A DNA stretch of 64,000 nt, from NCBI RefSeq assembly GCF_900046475.1, contig NZ_FCOU01000008.1, positions 24,911 to 88,910 of the forward strand, given 5' to 3'. Below, piece after piece: positions 34,805 to 44,117 of this stretch (the stretch's first letter is position 1; each line of letters opens with the position of its first letter). The DNA is from Collinsella ihumii (GTDB lineage Bacteria > Actinomycetota > Coriobacteriia > Coriobacteriales > Coriobacteriaceae). Under the pieces are notes generated by a model. That model was not told the origin of the DNA and did not search any database. It saw only the letters and a program-made list of their open reading frames with translations. Both the position numbers and the translations under genes were made by a program.

Positions 34805-35581
34805 ATGCCACAAAGCGCACTCCTCAGCGTGAACAACCTGACCGCCTCGGTCGACGAGAAGACGATCCTGCACGCGGTCAACCTGTCTGTCAACGCGGGC
34901 GAGACCCATGTCCTCATGGGCCCCAACGGCGCCGGCAAGTCCACCATGGGCCATGTCATCATGGGCGACCCCGTCTACACCGTCAACGACGGAAGCATCA
35001 CCTTCGACGGCACCGACATCACCGAGCTCTCCTGCGACAAGCGCAGCCGCGCCGGGCTGTTCCTGTCGTTCCAGGCGCCCGTCGAGATCCCCGGCGTGCC
35101 GCTGTCGAGCTTTTTGCGCGCCACCATCGCCGGCCGTCCCGGCCTGGAGATGAAGGGCAAGGAGTTCCGCCGCCGCGTGAAGGAGCTCGCCGCCCAGCTC
35201 GACATGGACACCGCCTACCTCAACCGCGAGCTCGGCGTGGGCTTCTCCGGCGGCGAGAAGAAGAAGGTCGAGATGCTGCAGCTCCTGCTGCTCCAGCCCA
35301 AGCTCGCCATTCTCGACGAGACCGACTCGGGCCTCGACGTCGACGCGCTGTCCGTTGTCTCCCGCGGCATGGACGCCTATCGCGCGAGCTGCGACGGCTC
35401 GCTCGTCATCATCACCCACAACACGCGCATCCTCGAGCACCTCGAGGTCGACCGCGTGCACGTGATGGTGGGCGGGCGCATCGTGCGCGAGGACGATGCG
35501 AGCCTCATCCCATGGATCGACGAGCACGGCTTCGAGTCGTTCGAGCGCGAGGCCGCCGACGCGGCAGCCGACGCGCGCTAA
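34805..35581 (+). CDS. sufC: SUF ATPase SufC
   Basis: 258 residues from MPQSALLSVNNLTASVDEKT (GGAAGGA upstream). Walker A is GPNGAGKST at 39-47, the signature is FSGGEKKKVE and Walker B is LAILDETDSGLDVDAL, all in the SufC-specific form. It powers the SufBCD scaffold for Fe-S assembly. First gene of the suf operon; sufB follows after 12 bases. A 48-base piece of this gene (35298-35345) reappears in the left istB copy. Confidence 0.97.
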   Translation: MPQSALLSVNNLTASVDEKTILHAVNLSVNAGETHVLMGPNGAGKSTMGHVIMGDPVYTVNDGSITFDGTDITELSCDKRSRAGLFLSFQAPVEIPGVPLSSFLRATIAGRPGLEMKGKEFRRRVKELAAQLDMDTAYLNRELGVGFSGGEKKKVEMLQLLLLQPKLAILDETDSGLDVDALSVVSRGMDAYRASCDGSLVIITHNTRILEHLEVDRVHVMVGGRIVREDDASLIPWIDEHGFESFEREAADAAADAR

Positions 35582-35593
35582 GGAGGCCGGCTC

Positions 35594-37006
35594 ATGGCGA
35601 AAAAGCGTACCGAGGTCGCGGACATCGACCGCAGCCTCTACGATTTCAAGGACTCCGAGGAGGGCTTCGAGCGCCTCGACGCGGGCCTGACGCCCGAGAT
35701 CGTGACTGAGATCTCCCAGCGCAAGGACGAGCCGGACTGGATGCTCGACTTCCGCCTGAAGTCCCTTGAGATCTACAACTCCATGCCGAACCCGACGTGG
35801 GGGCCCTCCATCGCGGGCCTCGACATGGACCATATCGTCACCTACGTGAAGCCCAACACCGACCAGAAGGCCGACTGGGAGTCCGTGCCCGACGACATCA
35901 AGAACACGTTCGAGCGCCTGGGCATCCCCGAGGCGGAGCGCAGCTATCTCGCCGGTGTCGGCGCCCAGTACGACTCGGAGCTCGTATACCACAACATGCA
36001 GGACACGGCCTCCAAGATGGGCATCGTCTACTCCGGCATCGAGGAGGCGCTGCACGAGCCCCGCTGGGAGGAGATCATCCGGGACAAGTTCATGACGCTC
36101 ATCCCGCCCACCGACCACAAGTTCGCGGCGCTGCACGGCGCGGTGTGGTCGGGAGGCTCGTTCGTCTACGTGCCGAAGGGCGTCAAGCTTGACTTCCCGC
36201 TGCAGAGCTACTTCCGCCTGAACGCCGCCGGCGCGGGCCAGTTCGAGCACACGCTCATCATCGTCGAGGACGATGCGGACCTGCACTTCATCGAGGGCTG
36301 CTCGGCGCCCAAGTACAACGTGGCCAACCTCCACGCCGGCGCCGTCGAGCTGTTCGTGGGCAAGCGCGCGCACCTACGCTACTCCACGATCGAGAACTGG
36401 TCCAAGAACATGTACAACCTGAACACCAAGCGCGCCCGGTGCGACGAGGAGGGCGAGATCGAGTGGATCTCGGGCTCCTTCGGCAGCCACGTGGGCTACC
36501 TCTACCCCATGAGCGTGCTGGCGGGCCGCAGGTCCAAGTCGAGCTTCACCGGCATCACGTTCGCCGGCGCCGGCCAGAACCTCGACACCGGCTGCAAGGT
36601 CGTGCTCGGCGCCCCCGAGACCACGGCGACCGTCGAGACCAAGGGCATCTCCAAGGGCGGCGGCATCCAGACCTTCCGCAGCTCGATCGTCGCCACGCCC
36701 GCGGCCGAGGGCTCTGCCGCCACGGTCTCCTGCCAGTCGCTCATGCTCGACGACGAGAGCCGCTCCGACACCATCCCCGCCATGGACATCCGCGCCAAGA
36801 ACGTCGACATCGGGCATGAGGCCACCATCGGCCGCATCGGCGACGACAAGATCTTCTACCTCATGAGCCGCGGCATCTCCGAGGAGGAGGCACGGACCAT
36901 GATCGTGAACGGCTTTGCGAACCCGGTCTCCAAGGAGCTGCCGCTTGAGTACGCCGTCGAGATGAACAACCTGATCAAGCTCGAGATGGAAGGGGCGATC
37001 GGATAG
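35594..37006 (+). CDS. sufB: Fe-S scaffold protein SufB
   Basis: 470 residues, usual length. Motifs include GVGAQYDSELVYHNM, FVYVPKGVKLDFPLQSYFR, HFIEGCSAPKY, YSTIENWSKNMYNLNTKR and DIGHEATIGRI. AAGGAGG lies upstream of the ATG. It forms the cluster-building SufBC2D complex. The stop overlaps the GTG of sufD by one base. Confidence 0.97.
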   Translation: MAKKRTEVADIDRSLYDFKDSEEGFERLDAGLTPEIVTEISQRKDEPDWMLDFRLKSLEIYNSMPNPTWGPSIAGLDMDHIVTYVKPNTDQKADWESVPDDIKNTFERLGIPEAERSYLAGVGAQYDSELVYHNMQDTASKMGIVYSGIEEALHEPRWEEIIRDKFMTLIPPTDHKFAALHGAVWSGGSFVYVPKGVKLDFPLQSYFRLNAAGAGQFEHTLIIVEDDADLHFIEGCSAPKYNVANLHAGAVELFVGKRAHLRYSTIENWSKNMYNLNTKRARCDEEGEIEWISGSFGSHVGYLYPMSVLAGRRSKSSFTGITFAGAGQNLDTGCKVVLGAPETTATVETKGISKGGGIQTFRSSIVATPAAEGSAATVSCQSLMLDDESRSDTIPAMDIRAKNVDIGHEATIGRIGDDKIFYLMSRGISEEEARTMIVNGFANPVSKELPLEYAVEMNNLIKLEMEGAIG

Positions 37007-38319
37007 TGGAGGCCCTGAAGATCAAACATGCCAGCGCTATGCCCGCCCCCACCTGGGGCTGGCTGCGCATGAACGACGCCACGATCGAGATCCCCGCCGA
37101 CCTCGCGCGCGCCCGCGCCGTCACCGTGGAGGCCGACGAGGACCTCACCGAGAACCACGCGAGCTTCGAGGGCGCGGTGGCCGAGCTGCAGGAGCGCATC
37201 GACGCCGCACGCGGCGACGCCTGCGACACGTTTCCTTGGCTATGACGTCTGCAGCGGCCTCGCGTACGGCGCTGTATCTTATACACATCTAGATGTGTAT
37301 AAGGGACAGGCGTCGACGACCTCGACACCCCGGCGCTGTCCGCCTACCAGAAGCGCGCCACCCGCGAGGAGATCGCGGGCGATGTCGCCGCCTCCTTCGA
37401 GACGGGCATCCATATCGACGCGCGCTCGTATCTGAACTTCCTCGCCGGCAGCACCGTCGTGCTCGCCACCGAGAAGGGAGAGACCGAAAGCGCCGTGGTC
37501 CGCGTCGACGGCGAGCCCGGCCACGCGGCGGGCGCCTCCGTCGACGTGGTGACTGCCCCCGACTCCACGCTCGACGTCACCATCTCGCTCGATGGCGACG
37601 CGTCCGGCAGCAGCAAGGCCGGCCTCATCGGCTCCGAGCTGCGCGTGTTCGCCGGAGCGCGCTCCCGTGTGAACGTCGTCGTCTACGTGACCGCCGACGC
37701 GCCGTTCACCGTGATCGACGATTCCGGCTACGTGCTCGACGAGGGCGCGCGCGTGAACGTCCGCCACATCGTGCTCGGCGGCGGCCGCACCTACACCGGC
37801 CTCGCCCCCGACCTTCGCCGCGACACCGCCCGAATCGACCTCGACACCCGCCATCTCCCCCCCGGCGAGGATGCGCGCGACTTCAACTACATCATCCGCC
37901 ATCGCGGTCGCAAGACCTTCTCGAACATGGACGCCAACGGCGTGCTGACGGGCACCTCGCGCGACGTGCTGAGCTCCACGCACGGAATCGCGCTTGCCCA
38001 CGGGTGCAAGGGCTCCGAGGGCTCCGAGCGCGAGACGGTGCTTCTGGCCAACCAGGGCGTGGACAACAAAACCGTCCCGACCATCCTGTGCGACGAGGAC
38101 GACGTGGCGGGCAACCACGGCGCCACGATCGGGCACGTGCGTCCCGAGCAGCTGTTCTACCTCGGATGCCGCGGCCTTTCCCAGGAGCAGGCGGAGTCCC
38201 TGTTCGTGGCGGCGAAGCTCGAGGACGCCGCCCTTTCCGCACCGACTGACGACATCCGCGAGAACGTGGTGCGCCTCGGTTCCGCCCTCATCGATGGTTT
38301 CGAGGAGGAGATCGCATGA
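37006..38319 (+). pseudogene. sufD: Scaffold protein SufD, interrupted by an adapter remnant
   Basis: The N-terminal 79 codons (GTG at 37006, MEALKIKHASAMPAPTWGWLRM) end in a stop at 37243 just before a joined pair of Tn5 mosaic ends (37272-37309). The remainder (from about 37312, LDTPALSAYQKRATREEIAGD) reads open to the stop at 38319 and contains NVVVYVTADAPFTVIDDSG, NVRHIVLGGGRTYTG and ATIGHVRPEQLFYLGCRGLSQ, as in SufD. A base change near 37235 shifts the frame (FLGYDVCSGLAYG reads on in the next frame). The interruption is an assembly artefact; the gene is expected to be intact in the cell. Confidence 0.88.
37272..37309. other. Nextera mate-pair junction adapter remnant 2
   Basis: 37272-37290 matches CTGTCTCTTATACACATCT at 18 of 19 positions and 37291-37309 its reverse complement at 18 of 19, abutting exactly. 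This is the mate-pair circularisation junction left untrimmed in the assembly. Confidence 0.95.
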
Positions 38320-39572
38320 TCGATATCGACGTGAATCCCTATAAGGCGGATTTCCCGCTGCTTGCGGGCAAGCCCGACATCGCGTTTCTGGACAGCGGCG
38401 CCACCGCCCAGCGCCCTGCCTGCGTGCTCGATGCGCAGCGCGCGTTCTACGAGACCATGAACGCCAACCCGCTGCGCGGCCTGTACTCGCTCTCCGTCGA
38501 GGCGACCGAGGCCATCGCCAAGGTCCGTTCGCAGATCGCCGCGCTCATCGGAGCGGTGGACGACCGCGGGCGGGCGCAGGCGAACGACATCGTGTTCAGC
38601 CGCAATGCGAGCGAGTCTTTGAACCTAGTGGCCAAGTCCTTCGCCCCGCTTGTGCTCAAGCCCGGCGACGAGGTCGCCATCACCATCATGGAGCACCACT
38701 CCAACCTCATCCCCTGGCAGCAGGCGTGCGCCGCCGCCGGCGCCAAGCTCGTCTACCTCTACCCCACCCCCGAAGGCGTGCTCACCGACGAGGAGATCGC
38801 CGAGAAGATCGGCCCCGCGACCAAGATCGTCGCGGCCGTGCACGTGTCGAACGTCCTCGGCGTGGTGAACCCGATCGAGAAGCTTGCCAAGGCGGCCCAC
38901 GACAACGGTGCGTACCTGGTCGTCGACGCCGCGCAGTCCATCCCGCACATGTCGATCGACGTGCGCGAGCTGGGCGCGGACTTCATCGCGTTTTCCGCCC
39001 ACAAGGCGTTCGGCCCCATGGGCATCGGCGTGCTGTGGGGTCGCCACGAGCTGCTCGAGCAGATGCCTCCCATGCTCACCGGCGGCGAGATGATCGAATC
39101 GGTCACCGAGCAGGGCGCCGTCTGGGCGCCGGTGCCCGAGAAGTTCGAAGCGGGCACGCAGGACGCAGCGGGCATCTACGCCACGGGCGCCGCATTCGAC
39201 TACCTCGTGAACACCGTGGGCTACGACGCGGTCCGCGAGCGCGAGGGGGCGCTCATCGCCTACGCCATGGACCAGCTCAAGAGCCTGCCGTATATCCAGA
39301 TCATCGGCTCGCTTGATCCGGCCGACCATCACGGCGTCATCAGCTTCAACGTCGAGGGCATCCATCCGCACGACGTCTCGAGCATTCTCGACATGAGCGG
39401 CGTCTGCATCCGCGCCGGGCACCACTGCGCGCAGCCGCTGCTCGCCTGGCTGCACTGCGAGAACCTTGCGTGCTGCCGCGCCAGCTTCGCCTTCTACAAC
39501 GACAAGGCGGACATCGACCGCCTCATCGCCGGCCTCAAAGCCGTCTGGTCCACCTTCCATCCGGGCGAGTAG
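38316..39572 (+). CDS. sufS: Cysteine desulfurase SufS
   Basis: 418 residues. The PLP lysine is K230 in FSAHKAFGPMG; VDAAQSIPH supplies the cofactor Asp and the substrate-loop cysteine is C387 in CCRASFAFYND. It takes sulfur from cysteine and hands it to SufU. It overlaps the sufD stop by four bases and sufU follows after 77 bases. Group II desulfurase by motif pattern. Confidence 0.96.
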   Translation: MIDIDVNPYKADFPLLAGKPDIAFLDSGATAQRPACVLDAQRAFYETMNANPLRGLYSLSVEATEAIAKVRSQIAALIGAVDDRGRAQANDIVFSRNASESLNLVAKSFAPLVLKPGDEVAITIMEHHSNLIPWQQACAAAGAKLVYLYPTPEGVLTDEEIAEKIGPATKIVAAVHVSNVLGVVNPIEKLAKAAHDNGAYLVVDAAQSIPHMSIDVRELGADFIAFSAHKAFGPMGIGVLWGRHELLEQMPPMLTGGEMIESVTEQGAVWAPVPEKFEAGTQDAAGIYATGAAFDYLVNTVGYDAVREREGALIAYAMDQLKSLPYIQIIGSLDPADHHGVISFNVEGIHPHDVSSILDMSGVCIRAGHHCAQPLLAWLHCENLACCRASFAFYNDKADIDRLIAGLKAVWSTFHPGE

Positions 39573-39649
39573 GCCGCTTCCACCAGCATCCCAGACCGCG
39601 GCGGCGCAGGAACAGCGCCGCCGCATTCGTTCGCCAAGGAGTCTTCCAT

Positions 39650-40084
39650 ATGGGCAACCTCTATACTTCGACCACCTTCATGGAGCACAACTCGCATCCC
39701 GACTACAAATACGAGATGGACGCCCCCACCCACGAGCACGACGGCATCAATCCGAGCTGCGGCGATGAGCTCACGCTGCAGCTGCGCATCGAGGACGGCG
39801 TCATCGAGGAGGCGAGCTTCACCGGCCACGGCTGCGCGATCTCCCAGGCATCGGCCGACATCATGGCCGACCTCATCACCGGCGAGACGGTCGAGGAGGC
39901 CAAGCGCCTCTCCGGGCTGTTTTTGGCCATGATCCGCGGCGAGGAGCTCACCGAAGAGGACTACGAGGACCTCGACGAGGCCGCGCAGCTGCGCGACATC
40001 TCCCACATGCCCGCCCGCGTGAAGTGCGCCGAGCTCGCCTGGCGCACCCTGGACGGCATGCTCGGTGACGACAAGGCGGAGTAA
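39650..40084 (+). CDS. sufU: Sulfur-transfer protein SufU
   Basis: 144 residues from MGNLYTSTTFMEHNSHPDY, with AAGGAG upstream. The zinc-binding residues are Cys37 with Asp39 (PSCGDE), Cys62 (GHGCAISQAS) and Cys126 (RVKCAELAW), and the insertion between the last two is typical of SufU rather than IscU. It accepts sulfur from SufS. Last gene of the suf operon; a palindromic repeat follows 15 bases later. Confidence 0.95.
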   Translation: MGNLYTSTTFMEHNSHPDYKYEMDAPTHEHDGINPSCGDELTLQLRIEDGVIEEASFTGHGCAISQASADIMADLITGETVEEAKRLSGLFLAMIRGEELTEEDYEDLDEAAQLRDISHMPARVKCAELAWRTLDGMLGDDKAE

Positions 40085-40099
40085 TTGCCGCGTGGGGCC

Positions 40100-40192
40100 A
40101 ATGGGTCAATTGGGGACGGGTTCGTTCCAACCCATCGGCGGCTTACACTGCCGCCGATGGGTTGGAACGAACCCGTCCCCAATTGACCCATT
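40100..40192. repeat. Intergenic palindromic repeat, perfect 43-bp arms
   Basis: Exact arms 40100-40142 and 40150-40192 around the loop TTACACT. It shares the core GGGGACGGGTTCGTTCCAAC with the copy at 32936. It lies right after the sufU stop and could serve as a bidirectional transcription end or mRNA 3' stabiliser. Confidence 0.85.
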
Positions 40193-40358
40193 CAGTCGGC
40201 GAACCCGCTGCCTGCGTGCCGCCCAAGGGGGCCGGCTGACGACACCGTGGGCCGCAGAGCCGCCTCGTTATTCATTCTGTAGGCTCGCTGTACCGCATGG
40301 CGCGAAGACCGGCTTGCGGCTACACTGCTTTGGAGACATCGATTCAACGGGAGGGCGC

Positions 40359-41678
40359 ATGGCGCAAAAGCATACGGGCGACACCGACTCCAAGCGCTCT
40401 GCCGTCGTGAAAGGCGAGCCCGCCGAGGCGCGTCGAGGAAGCGCGCCTAAGCTGCATGTCGGCAGCGCCACGTCGGCCCGCGACCGCGATGCCGACCGCT
40501 CCTCCATGAAGCAGGTCAGGATAACCTTCGTCTTTCTTGGTATCGTCGCCGTCATCTACGTGGCCTACCTGTTTTTCAGCGGCCAGATCGACGACTTCTT
40601 CCGCGCGCTCGCGGGCGTCGACCTCGGCTGGATCGCCACGGGCATCGTCTGTTTCCTGTGCTATTACGTCTTCGGCGTCCTCGCCTACGCCGTGCTCGCG
40701 TCGACCGACCATAACTCCCCCGTCGGCTTTCGCGACCTCATGAGCGTCGAGGCATCCGGTGTGTTCTTCATGCGCCTCACGCCCGGAGGTGCCGGCGTCA
40801 TCCCTTCGCAGATCTACCGCCTCACGCGCGCCGGCCTTTCCCTGACCGACGCCTCCGCGCTGCAGTTTGTCCGCTTCACGCTCTACGAAGCGGGCGAGGG
40901 CATCTTCGCCGCGCTCATGCTGCTGCTGTGCAGCGGATACTTCCTCGAGACCTTCTCCGACGTCAAGATCCTCGGGCTTGATGTGACCTTTATCGGCATC
41001 TTCATGTTTGCCTATAAGTTCGTGCAGGTGGGCGGCGTGCTTTTGCTCTGCCTGCTCCCCGGCCCCATCCAGAAGGTGGGCGGCATCCTGCTTAAAATCG
41101 GCCGTGCGCTGCACATCCTGAACTCCGAGCGGCACGATCGCTTCAAGAACCTGCTCGACACGCAGGTGAGCACCTTCTCGAGCGCCTTTCGCGCCGCGGC
41201 GGCACACAGGCGCGCGCTTTTGGCGGCGGAGGTCATCACCCTGCTGCAGCTCGGTTGCATGTACGCTCTTCCCTATTTCGTGCTGCGCGCCTTCGGCCTC
41301 GAGGCCGATCCGATCGTGTGCCTCGCTTCCGGATCTATGGTCGAGCTCCTCGTGAACGCCATCCCGCTTCCCGGCGGCGCAGGAGGCGCGGAGGTCGGGT
41401 TCTCCTACCTGTTCGGCGGCATGTTCGGCTGGCATCTGTCCGCTGGCCTTGTGATCTGGCGCAGCGTCGAGTATCTGCTGCCGGTGCTCATCGCCGCTCC
41501 CTGCATGGGCATGCGCTCCACCTCGAACGAGAGTATCTACCGGCGTTGGACGAGAAGGTTCCGGAACATGGAGCGCGTCGCGCGCGGCCAACGGGGTTCG
41601 CTCGAGCGGCCCGCCGGCATCACCTACCGTCCCAAGCGCAAACAGCCGACCGACAAGTCGGGGCAGTCGGGGAAATAG
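40359..41678 (+). CDS. LPG-synthase-type transmembrane protein (YbhN/UPF0104-like)
   Basis: 439 residues from MAQKHTGDTDSKRS (GGGAGG upstream). A hydrophilic N-terminal 50 residues precede about seven membrane segments. The conserved RLTPGGAGVIPSQIYRLTRAG and PLPGGAGGAEVGFSYLFGG are the hallmarks of the flippase-like domain of lysylphosphatidylglycerol synthases. There is no aminoacyl-transferase half. Role probably in lipid or envelope handling; substrate unknown. Confidence 0.85.
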   Translation: MAQKHTGDTDSKRSAVVKGEPAEARRGSAPKLHVGSATSARDRDADRSSMKQVRITFVFLGIVAVIYVAYLFFSGQIDDFFRALAGVDLGWIATGIVCFLCYYVFGVLAYAVLASTDHNSPVGFRDLMSVEASGVFFMRLTPGGAGVIPSQIYRLTRAGLSLTDASALQFVRFTLYEAGEGIFAALMLLLCSGYFLETFSDVKILGLDVTFIGIFMFAYKFVQVGGVLLLCLLPGPIQKVGGILLKIGRALHILNSERHDRFKNLLDTQVSTFSSAFRAAAAHRRALLAAEVITLLQLGCMYALPYFVLRAFGLEADPIVCLASGSMVELLVNAIPLPGGAGGAEVGFSYLFGGMFGWHLSAGLVIWRSVEYLLPVLIAAPCMGMRSTSNESIYRRWTRRFRNMERVARGQRGSLERPAGITYRPKRKQPTDKSGQSGK

Positions 41679-41830
41679 CACGGGGTTGGGCAGAGCCGGG
41701 AAACACCTTCTGCCGCGCAAAACCCCTCTGGATTCCATCTGCTCCGACTAGAACCAAAAGGGGCAGTCCTTTTTTGGCAGGGCAGAGGGTCCATATACAC
41801 AGCTCGTAGATTACTTAAAAACGAAACAAC

Positions 41831-42091
41831 CTAGGCATGGTTTTTGGAAGCTTCCCGCGCAAGCCGAAGGATGAGCGGCGCGTTGTTGTGGACAAACGTA
41901 TCGAGATACGCCATGTCATCATCGGTGAAGCCCTCGATATCCGACCACTCGAACGCCGGGAGCACACAACGGGCGCTATCGAAGCCCAGCTCAATAGGGC
42001 GCTCGATCGAGACCTCGACGACTCCGTCGTCCAAAACGTTGGAATAAGCTACCTGCGTCCCATCCTCAAGCTCAGCATAGTCGTAAAACAT
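41831..42091 (-). CDS. Small acidic protein of unknown function
   Basis: 86 residues, with AGGAGGTGCATC directly before the ATG. Sequence is soluble and acidic (EVSIERPIELGFDSARCVLPAFEWSD and FTDDDMAYLDTFVHNNA). No family recognised and no operon partner. The strong ribosome-binding site supports expression. Confidence 0.65.
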   Translation of the reverse strand: MFYDYAELEDGTQVAYSNVLDDGVVEVSIERPIELGFDSARCVLPAFEWSDIEGFTDDDMAYLDTFVHNNAPLILRLAREASKNHA

Positions 42092-42272
42092 GATGCACCT
42101 CCTAACGATTCAAAGTATATCTCGTATTACCCCATGCCCGTCGCTCTTACAGCCCATCCGGAATACCTTTTCCGCCTTTCATTACCAAACATAACGCAGC
42201 CATAATGGACCAAGGGGTCCTCTGCATCCCCTCTCCATCTGTGGCAACCTGGCGGCAACCGATGAACGCGCA

Positions 42273-42671
42273 CTAGAGCACGAACCCCATGACGGCACCG
42301 AGCAACGTGGCGACCCAGGGGATCGTGAAGTCGCCCATATAGAGCATGGGCGCCAGAAACAGCCCGCTTATCGTCGACGAGGGAAACAGCAGCACCGTTG
42401 CCCACATGAGAACATGCAATGCAAGTGCCGCGATGTTGACCACCTTCACGAGACGAACGACGCGCTTGCTCTCCCCCACGTTGTTGAACAGCGATCCCAC
42501 GAGCAGCGCCGACGAATAGCAAAACGCAGGCCATGCAACCAGTGAGTGCAGCGCCGCCGGAAATGTACGAAAATGCATGGCGGCCCAGTCAGCGAGCACC
42601 ATCCAGTACAGCACGATGTAGGAAAGCGATGCGACGGTCACGACGGCGGCGATGATGCGAATGCGCTTCAT
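42273..42671 (-). CDS. Small multi-span membrane protein of unknown function
   Basis: 132 residues with four hydrophobic segments (IIAAVVTVASLSYIVLYWM, LVAWPAFCYSSALLVGSLF, VNIAALALHVLMWATVLLF, PWVATLLGAVMGFVL). GGGGAGGAG lies upstream of the ATG. No family recognised. It is convergent with nothing; the larger LarA-like gene lies upstream on the same strand behind its own terminator. Confidence 0.7.
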   Translation of the reverse strand: MKRIRIIAAVVTVASLSYIVLYWMVLADWAAMHFRTFPAALHSLVAWPAFCYSSALLVGSLFNNVGESKRVVRLVKVVNIAALALHVLMWATVLLFPSSTISGLFLAPMLYMGDFTIPWVATLLGAVMGFVL

Positions 42672-42756
42672 GGCTCCTCCCCGGCTCGGATAGCTTCATT
42701 CTACCCACGGGCGCGCTCCGCGATAAGCGATCCCCTCCGCGATGCCCCCGCTCATG

Positions 42757-42781
42757 AAAAAGGGCCGTCCGAAGACGGCCC
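42757..42781 (-). terminator. Intrinsic terminator of the LarA-like gene
   Basis: On the minus strand GGGCCGTC pairs with GACGGCCC around the tetraloop TTCG, followed by five T (42761-42757). It lies 25 bases after the stop. Confidence 0.92.
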
Positions 42782-42806
42782 CGCATGCAAGCTGCAGCAC
42801 GTTTTG

Positions 42807-44117
42807 CTACATGACCACCGGCGTCACGACGTTGTCGTCGGCGTCGAACTCGAGCGGCGCGGGCTCGTCGAGCGCCTCCACGCCGGGATACTTGCCCGCC
42901 TTGACGTCCTCGTAGTAGGCAGCGGACAGCATGATCTGCCCGATGTGCAGGCTGTTGGCGATACGCACCATGCGGACCGGCTTGCCCTCGATGCCGTTGC
43001 AGGTGCGGATGCACAGCTGGATGGCCTCCTTGTCGGTGGCGACCACGCACGGAATGCACGCGCTCTTGAGCACCGTCGAGGTCAGGCAGTTGGGATACAT
43101 GGCCTCGATGTCCATCACATCGAAGATCTTGGAGGTGATGGCGCTCGCCAGGCCGACACCCAGCGCGTTGCCGTGGCTGATCTCGGAAAGGTTCAGAAAC
43201 GCCGTGCGCTGGACCTGGATGCCGCCGTGCGCGAAGTCGGTCGAGAACGTGCCGGTGATGTTGGGGTCGACGCCCGTGCCGGAATAGTTCTTGCCGATCT
43301 CGTCGACCACGAGCACGTCGCCCTCGCCCACGATAAGCGACGGCATGTTGGCCTTGGCGACCTCGAGCAGCTCCGCCTCGCGCTCGAGGATGTTCTCGGG
43401 CAGAATCGCCTCGATCATGGCCGTCTCGTCGTAGGCGTTCTCGATGCACGGAATGGCGAACAGGATCGGTGCCTTCTCGAGCACCACGGCCGCCATGGTC
43501 GGGATGTTCTGGCCGATCTTGCCCATGCCGTCGGAATGGACAGTCTGGGCGCCCACCTGCTTGCCGAGGCCGACGGTCATCATCTTGCAGGGACCGGACT
43601 CATGGGTGCCGCGGAACGCGTTGTGGGGCTTCAGGCGGCAGGAGACGATGATGCCGTCGGACTCGTAGGCGTTCTTGTCGAGCACCACGCGCTTGCCGAG
43701 GCTGGAATACCCGAGCTCGACGACCTCCATGGAACTCTTGATGGGGCAGCCCATGGCCTCCTCGGTGATGCCGAAGCCGGCGAGCATCTCCTTCTGGCCC
43801 TCGGCGGTGGCACCGCCGTGGCTACCCATAGCAGGTACGATAAACGGGTTGGCGCCGCGACGCTTGACCGCGTCCACGACGGCCCTGGTGATGATGTCAA
43901 CGTTGCGAATACCACGGCTACCGGCGGTAATGGCGATGTTCATGCCCGGCTTGATCTTCTCGGAGAACTGCGGCTGGGCAATCTGCTCCTCGACGATGCC
44001 GGGAATGTCCTCCGGCGCGATGGACTGACGCGGGAACGTCTGACGCGCATGGAACATCTCGGGAATCTCGACCCCGGCGAGAAGCTTGGATACGGTACCG
44101 CCCTTGGTCACCTTCAT
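42807..44117 (-). CDS. LarA-like (DUF2088) protein, lactate-racemase family
   Basis: 436 residues from the ATG at 44117 with GGGAGG upstream. The N-terminal half has ITAGSRGIRNVD and PFIVPAMGSHGGATAEGQ (residues 91-108), characteristic of the DUF2088/LarA N-terminal domain. DGIIVSCRLKPHNAFRG and the C-terminal half complete the two-domain fold. True LarA needs a nickel-pincer cofactor made by LarB, LarC and LarE; none is in the window, so this is more likely one of the LarA homologues of unknown substrate. It has its own terminator. A 46-base piece (43356-43401) reappears in the left istB copy. Confidence 0.8.
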   Translation of the reverse strand: MKVTKGGTVSKLLAGVEIPEMFHARQTFPRQSIAPEDIPGIVEEQIAQPQFSEKIKPGMNIAITAGSRGIRNVDIITRAVVDAVKRRGANPFIVPAMGSHGGATAEGQKEMLAGFGITEEAMGCPIKSSMEVVELGYSSLGKRVVLDKNAYESDGIIVSCRLKPHNAFRGTHESGPCKMMTVGLGKQVGAQTVHSDGMGKIGQNIPTMAAVVLEKAPILFAIPCIENAYDETAMIEAILPENILEREAELLEVAKANMPSLIVGEGDVLVVDEIGKNYSGTGVDPNITGTFSTDFAHGGIQVQRTAFLNLSEISHGNALGVGLASAITSKIFDVMDIEAMYPNCLTSTVLKSACIPCVVATDKEAIQLCIRTCNGIEGKPVRMVRIANSLHIGQIMLSAAYYEDVKAGKYPGVEALDEPAPLEFDADDNVVTPVVM

